A stretch of 63,271 nt of DNA, from NCBI GenBank assembly GCA_963557065.1, contig CAUWCT010000046.1:1-63271 (forward strand), in the 5' to 3' direction. Under the pieces are notes generated by a model, which was given only the letters and a program-made list of their open reading frames with translations, made no database searches and was not told where the DNA came from. A program made the translations under genes and the position numbers. The number at the start of each line of letters is the position of its first letter. The first letter of the stretch is position 1. The DNA is from UMGS1370 sp963557065. Lineage in GTDB: Bacteria; Bacillota; Clostridia; Lachnospirales; Lachnospiraceae. Of the stretch, positions 17,832-25,673 are shown one piece after another.

Positions 17832-17869
17832 AAAAATCCCTGCTGACAGAGACGTTTCTGCAGCAGGGA
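17832..17869 (-). terminator. Terminator at the end of the phospho-signalling cassette
   Basis: On the minus strand TCCCTGCTG (17869-17861) pairs with CAGCAGGGA (17845-17837) and is followed by TTTTTG. It lies downstream of the secreted repeat protein gene that ends at 17934. Confidence 0.8.
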
Positions 17870-17933
17870 CGTTTGTTATTTGCCAGGTACCTGGAAAACT
17901 GCAGACAGCAGTTTTTGTAACAGTTCTTCCCGG

Positions 17934-18695
17934 CTACTGGAATGAAATTCTTGACGCCATGTCCTCTGTAAATGCATCTAAGTGTTCCTCAGTCATAAAC
18001 GGTCCAAGGCGCTTCTTTGCTTCTTTTTCCATCTCTTCGATTCTTCTCTCCCGGTATTCCTGGCTGGTGCCTGAAATGCCGGACAAATAGGTTTCTTCTA
18101 TCTCCTCCATTGCAATATCAACTCTGTCCTGTACGGTTGCCATTTGTACCCAGGAACCGCCTTCCCGAACATAAATCCTTCCGCTGCCATCATACTTTAA
18201 TCCCTGCTCATCATCTATTTCGCTGGTCTTGATTGCCCCTCCGTCTTCCGGATCTGCAAAATACCAGCCGATATCCCTGTCTTCTTTTTTCACCTCTGGT
18301 TCAAAGTATCCAACTGCCATCTTTCCGTCATTATGGAAATAATACTTTTTCCCGTTTTTAACCTTCCACTCATTTCTCAGCATCAAACCATTCTTTTCGT
18401 TAAAGTAGTACCAGTTCCCATCAATTTGTTTCCATCCGGAAGCCCTGGAACCATCCGGATTCATGTAATACCACTCTTCCTGATAAGGAAGCCATCCGGT
18501 TACCATATAGCCATTTTCTCCAAAACTATACCACTTTCCGTCAATTTCTACCATGAAACCAGTTGCATAATCCCCATTATCCAGTTCATACCACCAGCCT
18601 TTCTCATTGCTCTTCCACTCCCCTGCCCATGCGGTCACTGACATGGACAATGCCGCTGCGGCTGTTAATACTGCAAGTTTCATTTTCTTCTTCAT
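17934..18695 (-). CDS. Secreted protein with choline-binding-like repeats
   Basis: A 253-residue exported protein. The signal peptide ends at AWA (near residue 24). Five or so aromatic repeats follow (GWWYELDNGDYATGFMVEID, KWYSFGENGYMVTGWL, EWYYMNPDGSRASGWKQID, NWYYFNEKNGLMLRNEW). The C-terminal ~90 residues are highly charged and helical, without a known domain. The start at 18695 has AAAGGAG upstream; the longer frame to 18752 lacks one. It is the last gene of the kinase/phosphatase cassette, 84 bp after the PASTA kinase, and could be its surface-located partner. That link is inferred from position only. Confidence 0.8.
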   Translation of the reverse strand: MKKKMKLAVLTAAAALSMSVTAWAGEWKSNEKGWWYELDNGDYATGFMVEIDGKWYSFGENGYMVTGWLPYQEEWYYMNPDGSRASGWKQIDGNWYYFNEKNGLMLRNEWKVKNGKKYYFHNDGKMAVGYFEPEVKKEDRDIGWYFADPEDGGAIKTSEIDDEQGLKYDGSGRIYVREGGSWVQMATVQDRVDIAMEEIEETYLSGISGTSQEYRERRIEEMEKEAKKRLGPFMTEEHLDAFTEDMASRISFQ

Positions 18696-18779
18696 AACGT
18701 TTTCTCTCCTTTTTGTTATATAATGTTGTTGAGATGCCAGATTTCTACACAATGTACATCTGGCATCATACTAATACAT

Positions 18780-21032
18780 TTAATTTGGTACCCGTACATT
18801 TGTATCAATTAAGTCTTCCAAACTCATTTCTCCTCCGCCAGGCGCCTGTATTTGTGCTTTTGTTTCTGCCTCCGTAGGCGCTTCTGTCGGCGCCGGAGTT
18901 TCTGGCTGGGGCGCCGGGGTCGGTGCTGGTGCCTGGGTTGGCGGCTGGGTTTCTACTGGTGCCTGCGTCTGCGGCGGCTGGGTTTGTGCTGGCTGAGTCT
19001 GCTTTTCTCTAGCCCCGGTGTCTGGCACTGCCCTGTTTTCCGCCGGTTTCCTTCCCTTGCTGACTGTCAGCGTAATCACTGTACCTGTTTCCACCATATT
19101 GGCTTTTCCATCTGCAGACGGTTTAATATCCTGTGAAATAATCTGGCCTTCTTCGTAGCTGCTGCTATATTCTTCCACAATGCGGTAAGCCAGCCCTGTC
19201 TCTTCCAGGATCTCAACAGCATCTGCAAGTTTCATAACCTCTACATCCGGCACTTCCACCATTTCAATACCGGCGCTGACTAATACATTTACCTTATCTC
19301 CCTGATTCAGGATCGTTCCTGCTTCTTCCGACTGCTGTATAATCTGGCCTTCCGGTACGGTACTGCTGTACTCTTCCTCCTTAACCAGGTAGATATTTTT
19401 TTCGCTCAGCAGTTCTACAGCTGTATCATAGTCCATTCCTGTAATATCCGGCATTTCCACCGTAAGGGAGGTATCAACTCCATCTTCTCCTAAAGAAATA
19501 ACCAGTTCAATAGCTGCGCCTTCTTTCTCCACCCTTATGTTTTCTTCCAGGTTCTGGCTGATAACCGTACCTGGGGTTTTGGGGGACTGTTCCCGCTTCA
19601 CTGTAACGGAAAATCCTCTTTCCTCCAGCAATTTCAGGGCTTCTTCCTCACTTTTATCCAGTACAGAGGGTACTGTAATCATTTCCACACCGCCGCAGAT
19701 GGTGACAATAATCTCACCGCCCCGATTCATGACCTGTACTTCCCGGTTGGATGGGTTCTGAAGCAGAATCTTGTCTGCAGGAATTACTTTGTCATATTGC
19801 TTGGTATCCGCTACCCGCATCTGAAGTCCGATTGCATCACACTGAGCCTGGGCTTCTTCCACATATTCGTTGACCAGGTTGGGCACTCTTACCTGATTTT
19901 TGTCAATCTTGCTTTCAATACTGAAAAACGAGGTGTTTAGCTGGATCACGCCTGTAACCATTAACACTGCCACTGCAATGATTCCTGCACCCATTACTCC
20001 TGCGCCAATTAAAATCCACCTGGGAACCCCCAGTCCTAAATCTTTGTCCTTGGTAATTTCCCGTTCCTTTACCTCTGCGGCCAACAGTTCTTTCTGAAAC
20101 TCTTCTGCAGACTGGGTTCTGTCGCAAACCTTTACATTCATGGCGTTCATAATGGCGGTTTCTACACTCTTGGGAATGGCAACGCCCAGCTTTGACGGAC
20201 GCTTTACCAAATCCTTTGCCCTGCGCTCCATTGCATCATCCGGGGTTATCCCGGTCAGCATCTTGTAAAACGTCGCCGCCATGGCGTATACGTCTGTCCA
20301 TGGCCCCTGGTCGCTGCGGCTCCGATACTGCTCTTCTGGCGCATAACCTGGCTTAATGATAACTGACAAACTCTTGCTGTATTTCGTTGTAGCATATCTG
20401 GATGCTCCAAAGTCGCACAGCTTGATACTGCCGTCTTTTAAAAGATAAATATTGTCTGGAGCCACGTCCCTGTGGAGAATCCCCTCTTTATGTACTTTTT
20501 CCAAAGCGGTCAGCATGGTAAGGACAATAGGCATGGCTTCCTCTAAAGACATTTTGCCTTCTCGCTCCAGCTTCTCTTTTAGCGTCTCGCCTTCCAGATA
20601 TTCCATGATAATATAGGCCGTATTGTTGTCTTTAAAACAGTCAAATACATGTACAATATCCGGCTCATTCTGGAATTTGGCTAACCGCTTGGCTTCTTCC
20701 ACAATATTTTTAAGTCCGGCCTGGAATTGTTCTTCTTTCTCCCCGCTGTATACCGTTACCACTGTCTGAGTTGGCATACGCGTGGAAAATTCACTGGGCA
20801 TGTACTCCTTAATCGCCACTTTCATATTCAGGCGGGTATCATAGCCCAGGTAGGTGATACCGAATCCACCAAACCCCAATACTCTGCCGATAATATATCG
20901 CTCATGGAGCACTGTTCCCGGCGTAATGTGGTAGGCTTCCTGGGCTGGCGTTCCTCTCATATATCCGCAGTGAGGACATATGTCAAACGCTTCATCAAAT
21001 TCTTCCATACATCCCATACATCTAGTGTTCAT
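18780..21032 (-). CDS. Membrane Ser/Thr protein kinase with four PASTA domains
   Basis: A 750-residue kinase. An N-terminal zinc ribbon (Cys5, Cys8, Cys19, Cys22) precedes a complete Hanks-type kinase domain (about 46-320) with glycine loop GFGGFG, Lys75 in VAIKE, HRD at 187-189 and DFG at 207-209. A membrane segment (about 335-362) leads to four extracytoplasmic PASTA units (about 380-660). PASTA units in known kinases sense peptidoglycan fragments. The tail is rich in Pro, Thr and Gln and ends GGGEMSLEDLIDTNVRVPN. The last five residues repeat the start of a PASTA unit (VRVPNLV). The kinase would phosphorylate cytoplasmic Thr/Ser residues. It differs from the standard PrkC by its zinc ribbon. 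Confidence 0.92.
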   Translation of the reverse strand: MNTRCMGCMEEFDEAFDICPHCGYMRGTPAQEAYHITPGTVLHERYIIGRVLGFGGFGITYLGYDTRLNMKVAIKEYMPSEFSTRMPTQTVVTVYSGEKEEQFQAGLKNIVEEAKRLAKFQNEPDIVHVFDCFKDNNTAYIIMEYLEGETLKEKLEREGKMSLEEAMPIVLTMLTALEKVHKEGILHRDVAPDNIYLLKDGSIKLCDFGASRYATTKYSKSLSVIIKPGYAPEEQYRSRSDQGPWTDVYAMAATFYKMLTGITPDDAMERRAKDLVKRPSKLGVAIPKSVETAIMNAMNVKVCDRTQSAEEFQKELLAAEVKEREITKDKDLGLGVPRWILIGAGVMGAGIIAVAVLMVTGVIQLNTSFFSIESKIDKNQVRVPNLVNEYVEEAQAQCDAIGLQMRVADTKQYDKVIPADKILLQNPSNREVQVMNRGGEIIVTICGGVEMITVPSVLDKSEEEALKLLEERGFSVTVKREQSPKTPGTVISQNLEENIRVEKEGAAIELVISLGEDGVDTSLTVEMPDITGMDYDTAVELLSEKNIYLVKEEEYSSTVPEGQIIQQSEEAGTILNQGDKVNVLVSAGIEMVEVPDVEVMKLADAVEILEETGLAYRIVEEYSSSYEEGQIISQDIKPSADGKANMVETGTVITLTVSKGRKPAENRAVPDTGAREKQTQPAQTQPPQTQAPVETQPPTQAPAPTPAPQPETPAPTEAPTEAETKAQIQAPGGGEMSLEDLIDTNVRVPN

Positions 21033-21062
21033 TATTTTTTATCCTCTTTCCCGATAATTGAT

Positions 21063-22865
21063 TTAAAATGGTACAATTCCATTGGGCGGCACTGTCTCCG
21101 CCTCATTAGGTGGGGCTGTGGGAGCCGGTGACGGCGAATCTGGCCCTGATGGTTCTGGCTGCGCCGCTGATGTTGGTTCCAGAGGTGACTGTACCGTCGA
21201 TGGTGGTTCCGATACTGTTTCTGACGGCTGCACAGCTGATGTAGATTCTGGTAACTCGGATGGCTGTGCTGCTGATGTGGACTCTGGCGCTGCTTCTGAT
21301 GATAGCTGCGCCGCTGATGTAGACTCTGGCGCTGCTTCTGACGGTGGCTGCGCCGCTGATGTAGACTCTGGCACTGCTTCTGACGGCGGCGGCGCTGATG
21401 ATGTAGATTCTGGCGGCGACTGGCTTGTGGGCTGGGGCTTCGTCTCTTTCGCCTGTGTTTCCGAAGGCCGCTGCGCTGATGTCTCCTTTACCTCCGATGC
21501 TTTTGTCTCCGGCGGCCTTGACTCCTGTTTGTCGGGCTTATTCGCTTCTGGTGCTGCCCCTGATTCTGCTAATTGGGGAGGCGTCTCTTCTTTGTCTGAC
21601 TCTGCCAGTTTCGGGCCGCTGCTTACTGTAACGGAGATCGTTTCCCCTGGTAAAAGGGTACCGCCGTCCAAAGCGCTGGGACTTTGTCTGATGATCCTGC
21701 CTGCTGGTATGGAACTGTCATCCGTCTCTTCATATTTGATCTCCAGATTAAATCCAAGCTTTTTACTGATTTGATCGGCGCTCTCCTTATCCAGATTGAC
21801 CAGATTGGGGACTCTTACCTGATCCTGCTCTGTGGGATTGGCAAATTGCAGTTCACTTTTCCCATTATGGATCTGAAAAACAACTGTCCCGGTAATCAGT
21901 GCAATGCTCAGGGCGGCTGCCCCCCAAATAATCTGACTGGGAATCTTTTTATCTTTCCTCTTCAGAGCCTTTCCAGGTTTTTCTTTACCGTTTCCCCGAA
22001 ATTCCAGCTTAAAATTCTGGATATCTGTTGTCCGGTAAGGAACCGCCTTTTCCAGACCATTTTTTATGGCTTTTTTCTCATTTGGTTTTAATCGGTATAC
22101 TGCCTTAGAGAAATCCCCGCCTTCCTCATAGGATTTTCCCACTGCCAGACTAAAAAGCGCTGCTGACAATCCATATATATCCGTCCAGGGGCCAGGATTT
22201 CCATAGTCCAGACTGTCCAAATGCCCGCAGATACATCTTGCCGGTTCCGGCGTCCTCAAAATCAGGGTGTTTTCCGGCGTTACCCAAAAGCTGTCTTCGC
22301 TTATGTTCCCATGGAGAATTCCCCTGTGCTGAATCTTCTCGACAGCTTCTATCGCCTCATTCATCAAAAGCTTTCTTACCTGGGGTTTCAGATGTTTCTC
22401 TTCTGCATAATCCCTTAATACCGGCAAATCATAATATTTTGAAATGAGATACGCCGTATGATTTTCCTGAAAGCAACTGTACACCTGTCCAATATCCGCT
22501 TCCCGGTAAAGGTACATCAGCTTTCTGCCATTGCTTATAAACGCTTCCAGTCCCTTGTCAAAAAGCTCTTTTCTGGTCTGGGCTGTAAAAATGCTTACGC
22601 TTTTCCCATCGGATCTGGATACACAGTAATCCGGAAAAAACTCCTGTATCAGCACTTTTCTTTCAAAAATCGTGTCCCAGCCAATATAAATAATGTCCGT
22701 TTCCCGCTTTGCCTGATCTTTACCTACAATATACCTGTTTTGGAGTTTTGTACCGGGAGCCAGATAGATTTTCTCTTCCTGCACCCAGACCTGATCCGCG
22801 CCGCAGTAGGGACACTGGCAAAGGCTTTCGTCATATGCTTCCATACATTCCAAGCAACGTGTCAT
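21063..22865 (-). CDS. Transmembrane pseudokinase with one PASTA domain
   Basis: A 600-residue protein with the same plan as its neighbours: a zinc ribbon (Cys4, Cys7, Cys18, Cys21), a kinase-like domain (about 44-295), a membrane segment (about 310-332), one PASTA unit (about 349-417) and a long Pro/Ser/Glu tail. The kinase core has lost its catalytic residues. The glycine loop is KDQAKRETD, the VAIK Lys is replaced (VLIQE, Gln74), HRD reads HGN (185-187), and DFG reads about RTP. It should not phosphorylate; it may act as a scaffold or regulator of the two active kinases on either side. It starts 22 bp after the upstream kinase. The tail holds 15-residue ESTSAAQPPSEAAP-type repeats. Confidence 0.88.
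   Translation of the reverse strand: MTRCLECMEAYDESLCQCPYCGADQVWVQEEKIYLAPGTKLQNRYIVGKDQAKRETDIIYIGWDTIFERKVLIQEFFPDYCVSRSDGKSVSIFTAQTRKELFDKGLEAFISNGRKLMYLYREADIGQVYSCFQENHTAYLISKYYDLPVLRDYAEEKHLKPQVRKLLMNEAIEAVEKIQHRGILHGNISEDSFWVTPENTLILRTPEPARCICGHLDSLDYGNPGPWTDIYGLSAALFSLAVGKSYEEGGDFSKAVYRLKPNEKKAIKNGLEKAVPYRTTDIQNFKLEFRGNGKEKPGKALKRKDKKIPSQIIWGAAALSIALITGTVVFQIHNGKSELQFANPTEQDQVRVPNLVNLDKESADQISKKLGFNLEIKYEETDDSSIPAGRIIRQSPSALDGGTLLPGETISVTVSSGPKLAESDKEETPPQLAESGAAPEANKPDKQESRPPETKASEVKETSAQRPSETQAKETKPQPTSQSPPESTSSAPPPSEAVPESTSAAQPPSEAAPESTSAAQLSSEAAPESTSAAQPSELPESTSAVQPSETVSEPPSTVQSPLEPTSAAQPEPSGPDSPSPAPTAPPNEAETVPPNGIVPF
21165..21415. repeat. In-gene tandem repeats, about 45-bp period
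   Basis: Direct repeats inside the pseudokinase gene, with TGATGTAGACTCTGGCGCTG-like units spaced about 45 bp. They encode the Ser/Pro/Glu tail of the pseudokinase (PESTSAAQ...SEAA). Copy number may vary between strains. Confidence 0.75.
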
Positions 22866-22887
22866 ATCCTAATTTCCCTCTCTTTTG

Positions 22888-24858
22888 CTACTCCTGGAGC
22901 ATCTTGATTTGATTTAACTCATTTTCCGCACCGGCCAGTTCTCCGTTAATCCCGATATATTCCTGATACATGTCTTTGTTCAATGGAAGAGCCAAACCAC
23001 CTCGTACATTCAAAATATCCTGTCCCTGCTCAGAAAGAAGATAACTCATAAACGCCTCTGCCGCTTCCCGCTCTTCTTCTGTCAGGTCAGCAGATATGCT
23101 AAGCTGCTGGGAAAATCTGGCATACACCTGTCCCCTTCCTATTTCAGAAGGCCAAACCACCTCGTACAGGCCAGTCAGGTTTTCCTGAACCTGGGTATAA
23201 TCGCTGGTAGTTCCCAGCAAAACAGCTGTCTCTTTGTTGTAAAAGTCCGCTTTCTCCTGGCTAATGCCGTCATTTCCTCCCATTTCCTCAAGAAAGCCGC
23301 TGTATAAACCTTCATCCTGCAAATCCATACTAAACTGGCCGTCTGCAATCTGTTCCCCGGCCCACAGCGGGATGTCCTGACCTTCTCCTTCTTCCATCAT
23401 GCCAATATTGACATAAACCACCGGCATCTCAAAACCTGTGGGCATCTGACTCCGCGTTTTTCCATACTCTTCTATCTGATCCTGAAAGTAATAGGTATCT
23501 GCCTTTAAATCTTTTCCAAAATTTTCCAGGGGCGCTGCCGATTGGTTCAACTCTTCTTCTGTCAGTCCACTGCTGTTAAAAATATCCGGCTTTTCCAAAC
23601 CGCCGGACAGGGCGGCCTCCTGCTGCTGTTTTGTTGCCTCTTTTAACGTGATGTGAACGTCCTTATAATACTGGTTAAACTCTTTTGCAGCCGCTTCATA
23701 CAGTTCTTTTCTGTCTCCATTATCTGCTTCTACCCACAATTCCAGATCCGCCTTCAGCCCATAAGCCTGTTTCTTCTTATTCTGATACAGCATAAAGCAG
23801 GCTCCTCCACCTACGCATAAAACCAGGCCGATTACGCCGATTCTCACCCATCTGAACCGCTTTCTTCTGGAAATTTCCATATTTAAGGGAATTACCTTTT
23901 TTTCCTGCCGGATTGCGCTTATAAACTGATCCATTGTTTGAAAACGCAGATCCTGATCCAGGGCCATTGCCCGCATAATGCTGTTATTTAAATACTCCGG
24001 TATCTCTGAATTTATAGCCTTTGGCTCTATCAGTTCATCTTTTTCTACCCGGTTTACAGACTCATCCGGCATTTTTCCTGTCAAGGCTCTATAAAGAACT
24101 GCTCCTAAGGCATAAATATCCGTCCAGGGGCCCTGACGACTCTTATTGCGATACTGCTCCGGCGGTGCATAGCCCGGTTTTAAAATAACAGACATCGTCT
24201 TTTCACTTTCACCAGTAGAAAATCTGGCTGCGCCAAAGTCAATCAGTTTAATCCGCCCATCGCTGCACATGAAAATGTTATCCGGGCTGACATCCCTGTG
24301 AATAATCTTGTGTTTATGAATCACTTTCAGCGCATTGGCTACTTCGGTTACAACACTGACTCCCATGTCAATGTCTACCTTTCCCCCATGCTGGCTGATG
24401 TATTCTTTAAAGGAAACACCGTCCAGAAACTCCATAATAATGTATGCGGTATTATTTTCCTGGAAATAGTCAATGACATTGACAATATTGGGCTGCTGGT
24501 TAAATTTGGCCATATTCTGGGCTTCATCCAAAAAGCGGCTTTTTCCGGCCTGAAACTCCCGCTCTTTATTACCGCTATAAATAATGACTTCCTTCTCACC
24601 AGGAATCCGGTTTACCATTCCGCTTGGATAGTATTCTTTTACTGCTACTACCCGATCTAATTTTGTATCCCAGGCCCGGTAGGTAATACCAAAACCGCCC
24701 AGGCCCAGAACCGTACCTACCTGAAACCGGTTTCCCAGCATGACTCCCGGCAAAAGGCAGTATGCTTCTTTCGGGGCCTGGCCCCTTACAAATCCGCAAT
24801 GAGGGCAGATCTCAAACTGGTCATCGTATTCCTTCATGCAGTTAAAGCATCTGACCAT
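22888..24858 (-). CDS. Receptor-like Ser/Thr kinase with solute-binding-protein-like ectodomain
   Basis: A 656-residue protein. A zinc ribbon (Cys4, Cys7, Cys18, Cys21) precedes a complete kinase domain (about 45-318; GLGGFG loop, Lys74 in VAVKE, HRD 187-189, DFG 207-209) and a membrane segment (about 338-358). The extracytoplasmic part (about 368-650) looks like a bacterial extracellular solute-binding protein: LELWVEADNGDRKELYEAAA at its start, then KPDIFNSSG, MPVVYVN and FMSYLLSEQGQDILNVRGGLALP. It lacks a signal peptide or lipobox of its own. I infer a ligand-sensing receptor kinase. The gene overlaps the upstream PP2C gene by 17 bp. Confidence 0.85.
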   Translation of the reverse strand: MVRCFNCMKEYDDQFEICPHCGFVRGQAPKEAYCLLPGVMLGNRFQVGTVLGLGGFGITYRAWDTKLDRVVAVKEYYPSGMVNRIPGEKEVIIYSGNKEREFQAGKSRFLDEAQNMAKFNQQPNIVNVIDYFQENNTAYIIMEFLDGVSFKEYISQHGGKVDIDMGVSVVTEVANALKVIHKHKIIHRDVSPDNIFMCSDGRIKLIDFGAARFSTGESEKTMSVILKPGYAPPEQYRNKSRQGPWTDIYALGAVLYRALTGKMPDESVNRVEKDELIEPKAINSEIPEYLNNSIMRAMALDQDLRFQTMDQFISAIRQEKKVIPLNMEISRRKRFRWVRIGVIGLVLCVGGGACFMLYQNKKKQAYGLKADLELWVEADNGDRKELYEAAAKEFNQYYKDVHITLKEATKQQQEAALSGGLEKPDIFNSSGLTEEELNQSAAPLENFGKDLKADTYYFQDQIEEYGKTRSQMPTGFEMPVVYVNIGMMEEGEGQDIPLWAGEQIADGQFSMDLQDEGLYSGFLEEMGGNDGISQEKADFYNKETAVLLGTTSDYTQVQENLTGLYEVVWPSEIGRGQVYARFSQQLSISADLTEEEREAAEAFMSYLLSEQGQDILNVRGGLALPLNKDMYQEYIGINGELAGAENELNQIKMLQE

Positions 24859-25669
24859 GACTGCATCCTCCTTTCATTTCTTTTTCATATTTCATCAAAA
24901 TTACTGTTGTATTATCCTGAGTCCTTTCCGCACAGTTTTGGGACATATCCAAAAGTCTGTCAACAGCCAGTTCCATATCAAAATCATTATCCCGAATCAT
25001 GGCATAAATCTTTTGTTCGCTCATGGCTTTGTAAAGCCCATCACTGCACAGCAGCACAATATCCCCGTCCTGCAGCAAAAAGGGCTGTCTATTTATATCG
25101 GTTCTGGCCAGACCGTTCATGCCCACATAACTGATTAAAGCCTCCGCCATTCTGGTATTGGATTCTTCCTCAAATTTCTTTGCAGAAATCATTCCAGCAT
25201 CCCTTTGTTCAGTAAGCTGGAGACGATAATTGTGTTCTCTGGTTAAAGCCCTGATTTTATCTTCTCTTATGAGATAGATTTTGCTGTCTCCTACAGACAT
25301 GACGTAGAGTTCTCCATCCCGAATCAGGGCTGCCAGTGCAGTTGTTCCCGCATTCAGCGGCCTTCCCTCCTGATTTCTAAGTCCGGCAACTTTTCTGTCC
25401 ATCTCCTGTGCCGTATGAAAGAAAAATTCCGGAATTCTGCTCTGGGGCTTTTCCTGTAAAAAAGCGTCCGCCATCACCTGGACCGCAGTCTGACTTGCAG
25501 CCTCTCCGCCGTTTAAACCGCCCATTCCGTCACACAGTATCCCCAGCACATCTCTTTTATCTGTATAAATATAAGCAAAATCCTGCTGATACTCTCTGGT
25601 TCCGATAATGCCTCCGATGCCTGTCTGTACATCCAAAGCATATTCTATCTGATTTACAATATAGTTCAT
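24842..25669 (-). CDS. PP2C-family Ser/Thr phosphatase
   Basis: A 275-residue metal-dependent protein phosphatase. Metal-site motifs are TREYQQDFAY (Asp30, with the usual Asn changed to Gln), CDGMGGLNGGE (Asp47), VGDSKIYLI, CSDGLYKAM and QDNTTVI. It should remove phosphate from substrates of the neighbouring kinases in the cytoplasm. The gene starts 4 bp after the VWA-FHA gene and overlaps the receptor kinase gene by 17 bp, so the three are translationally linked. No membrane segment is seen. Confidence 0.92.
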   Translation of the reverse strand: MNYIVNQIEYALDVQTGIGGIIGTREYQQDFAYIYTDKRDVLGILCDGMGGLNGGEAASQTAVQVMADAFLQEKPQSRIPEFFFHTAQEMDRKVAGLRNQEGRPLNAGTTALAALIRDGELYVMSVGDSKIYLIREDKIRALTREHNYRLQLTEQRDAGMISAKKFEEESNTRMAEALISYVGMNGLARTDINRQPFLLQDGDIVLLCSDGLYKAMSEQKIYAMIRDNDFDMELAVDRLLDMSQNCAERTQDNTTVILMKYEKEMKGGCSHGQML

Positions 25670-25673
25670 CTTT

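Noticed and set aside
21082..21774. Plus-strand open frame of 230 codons, rich in Gly, Asp and Ala
   Set aside because: It is the mirror of the Ser/Pro repeat tail of the pseudokinase on the other strand; the composition is a product of the tandem repeat, and it has no credible start region.
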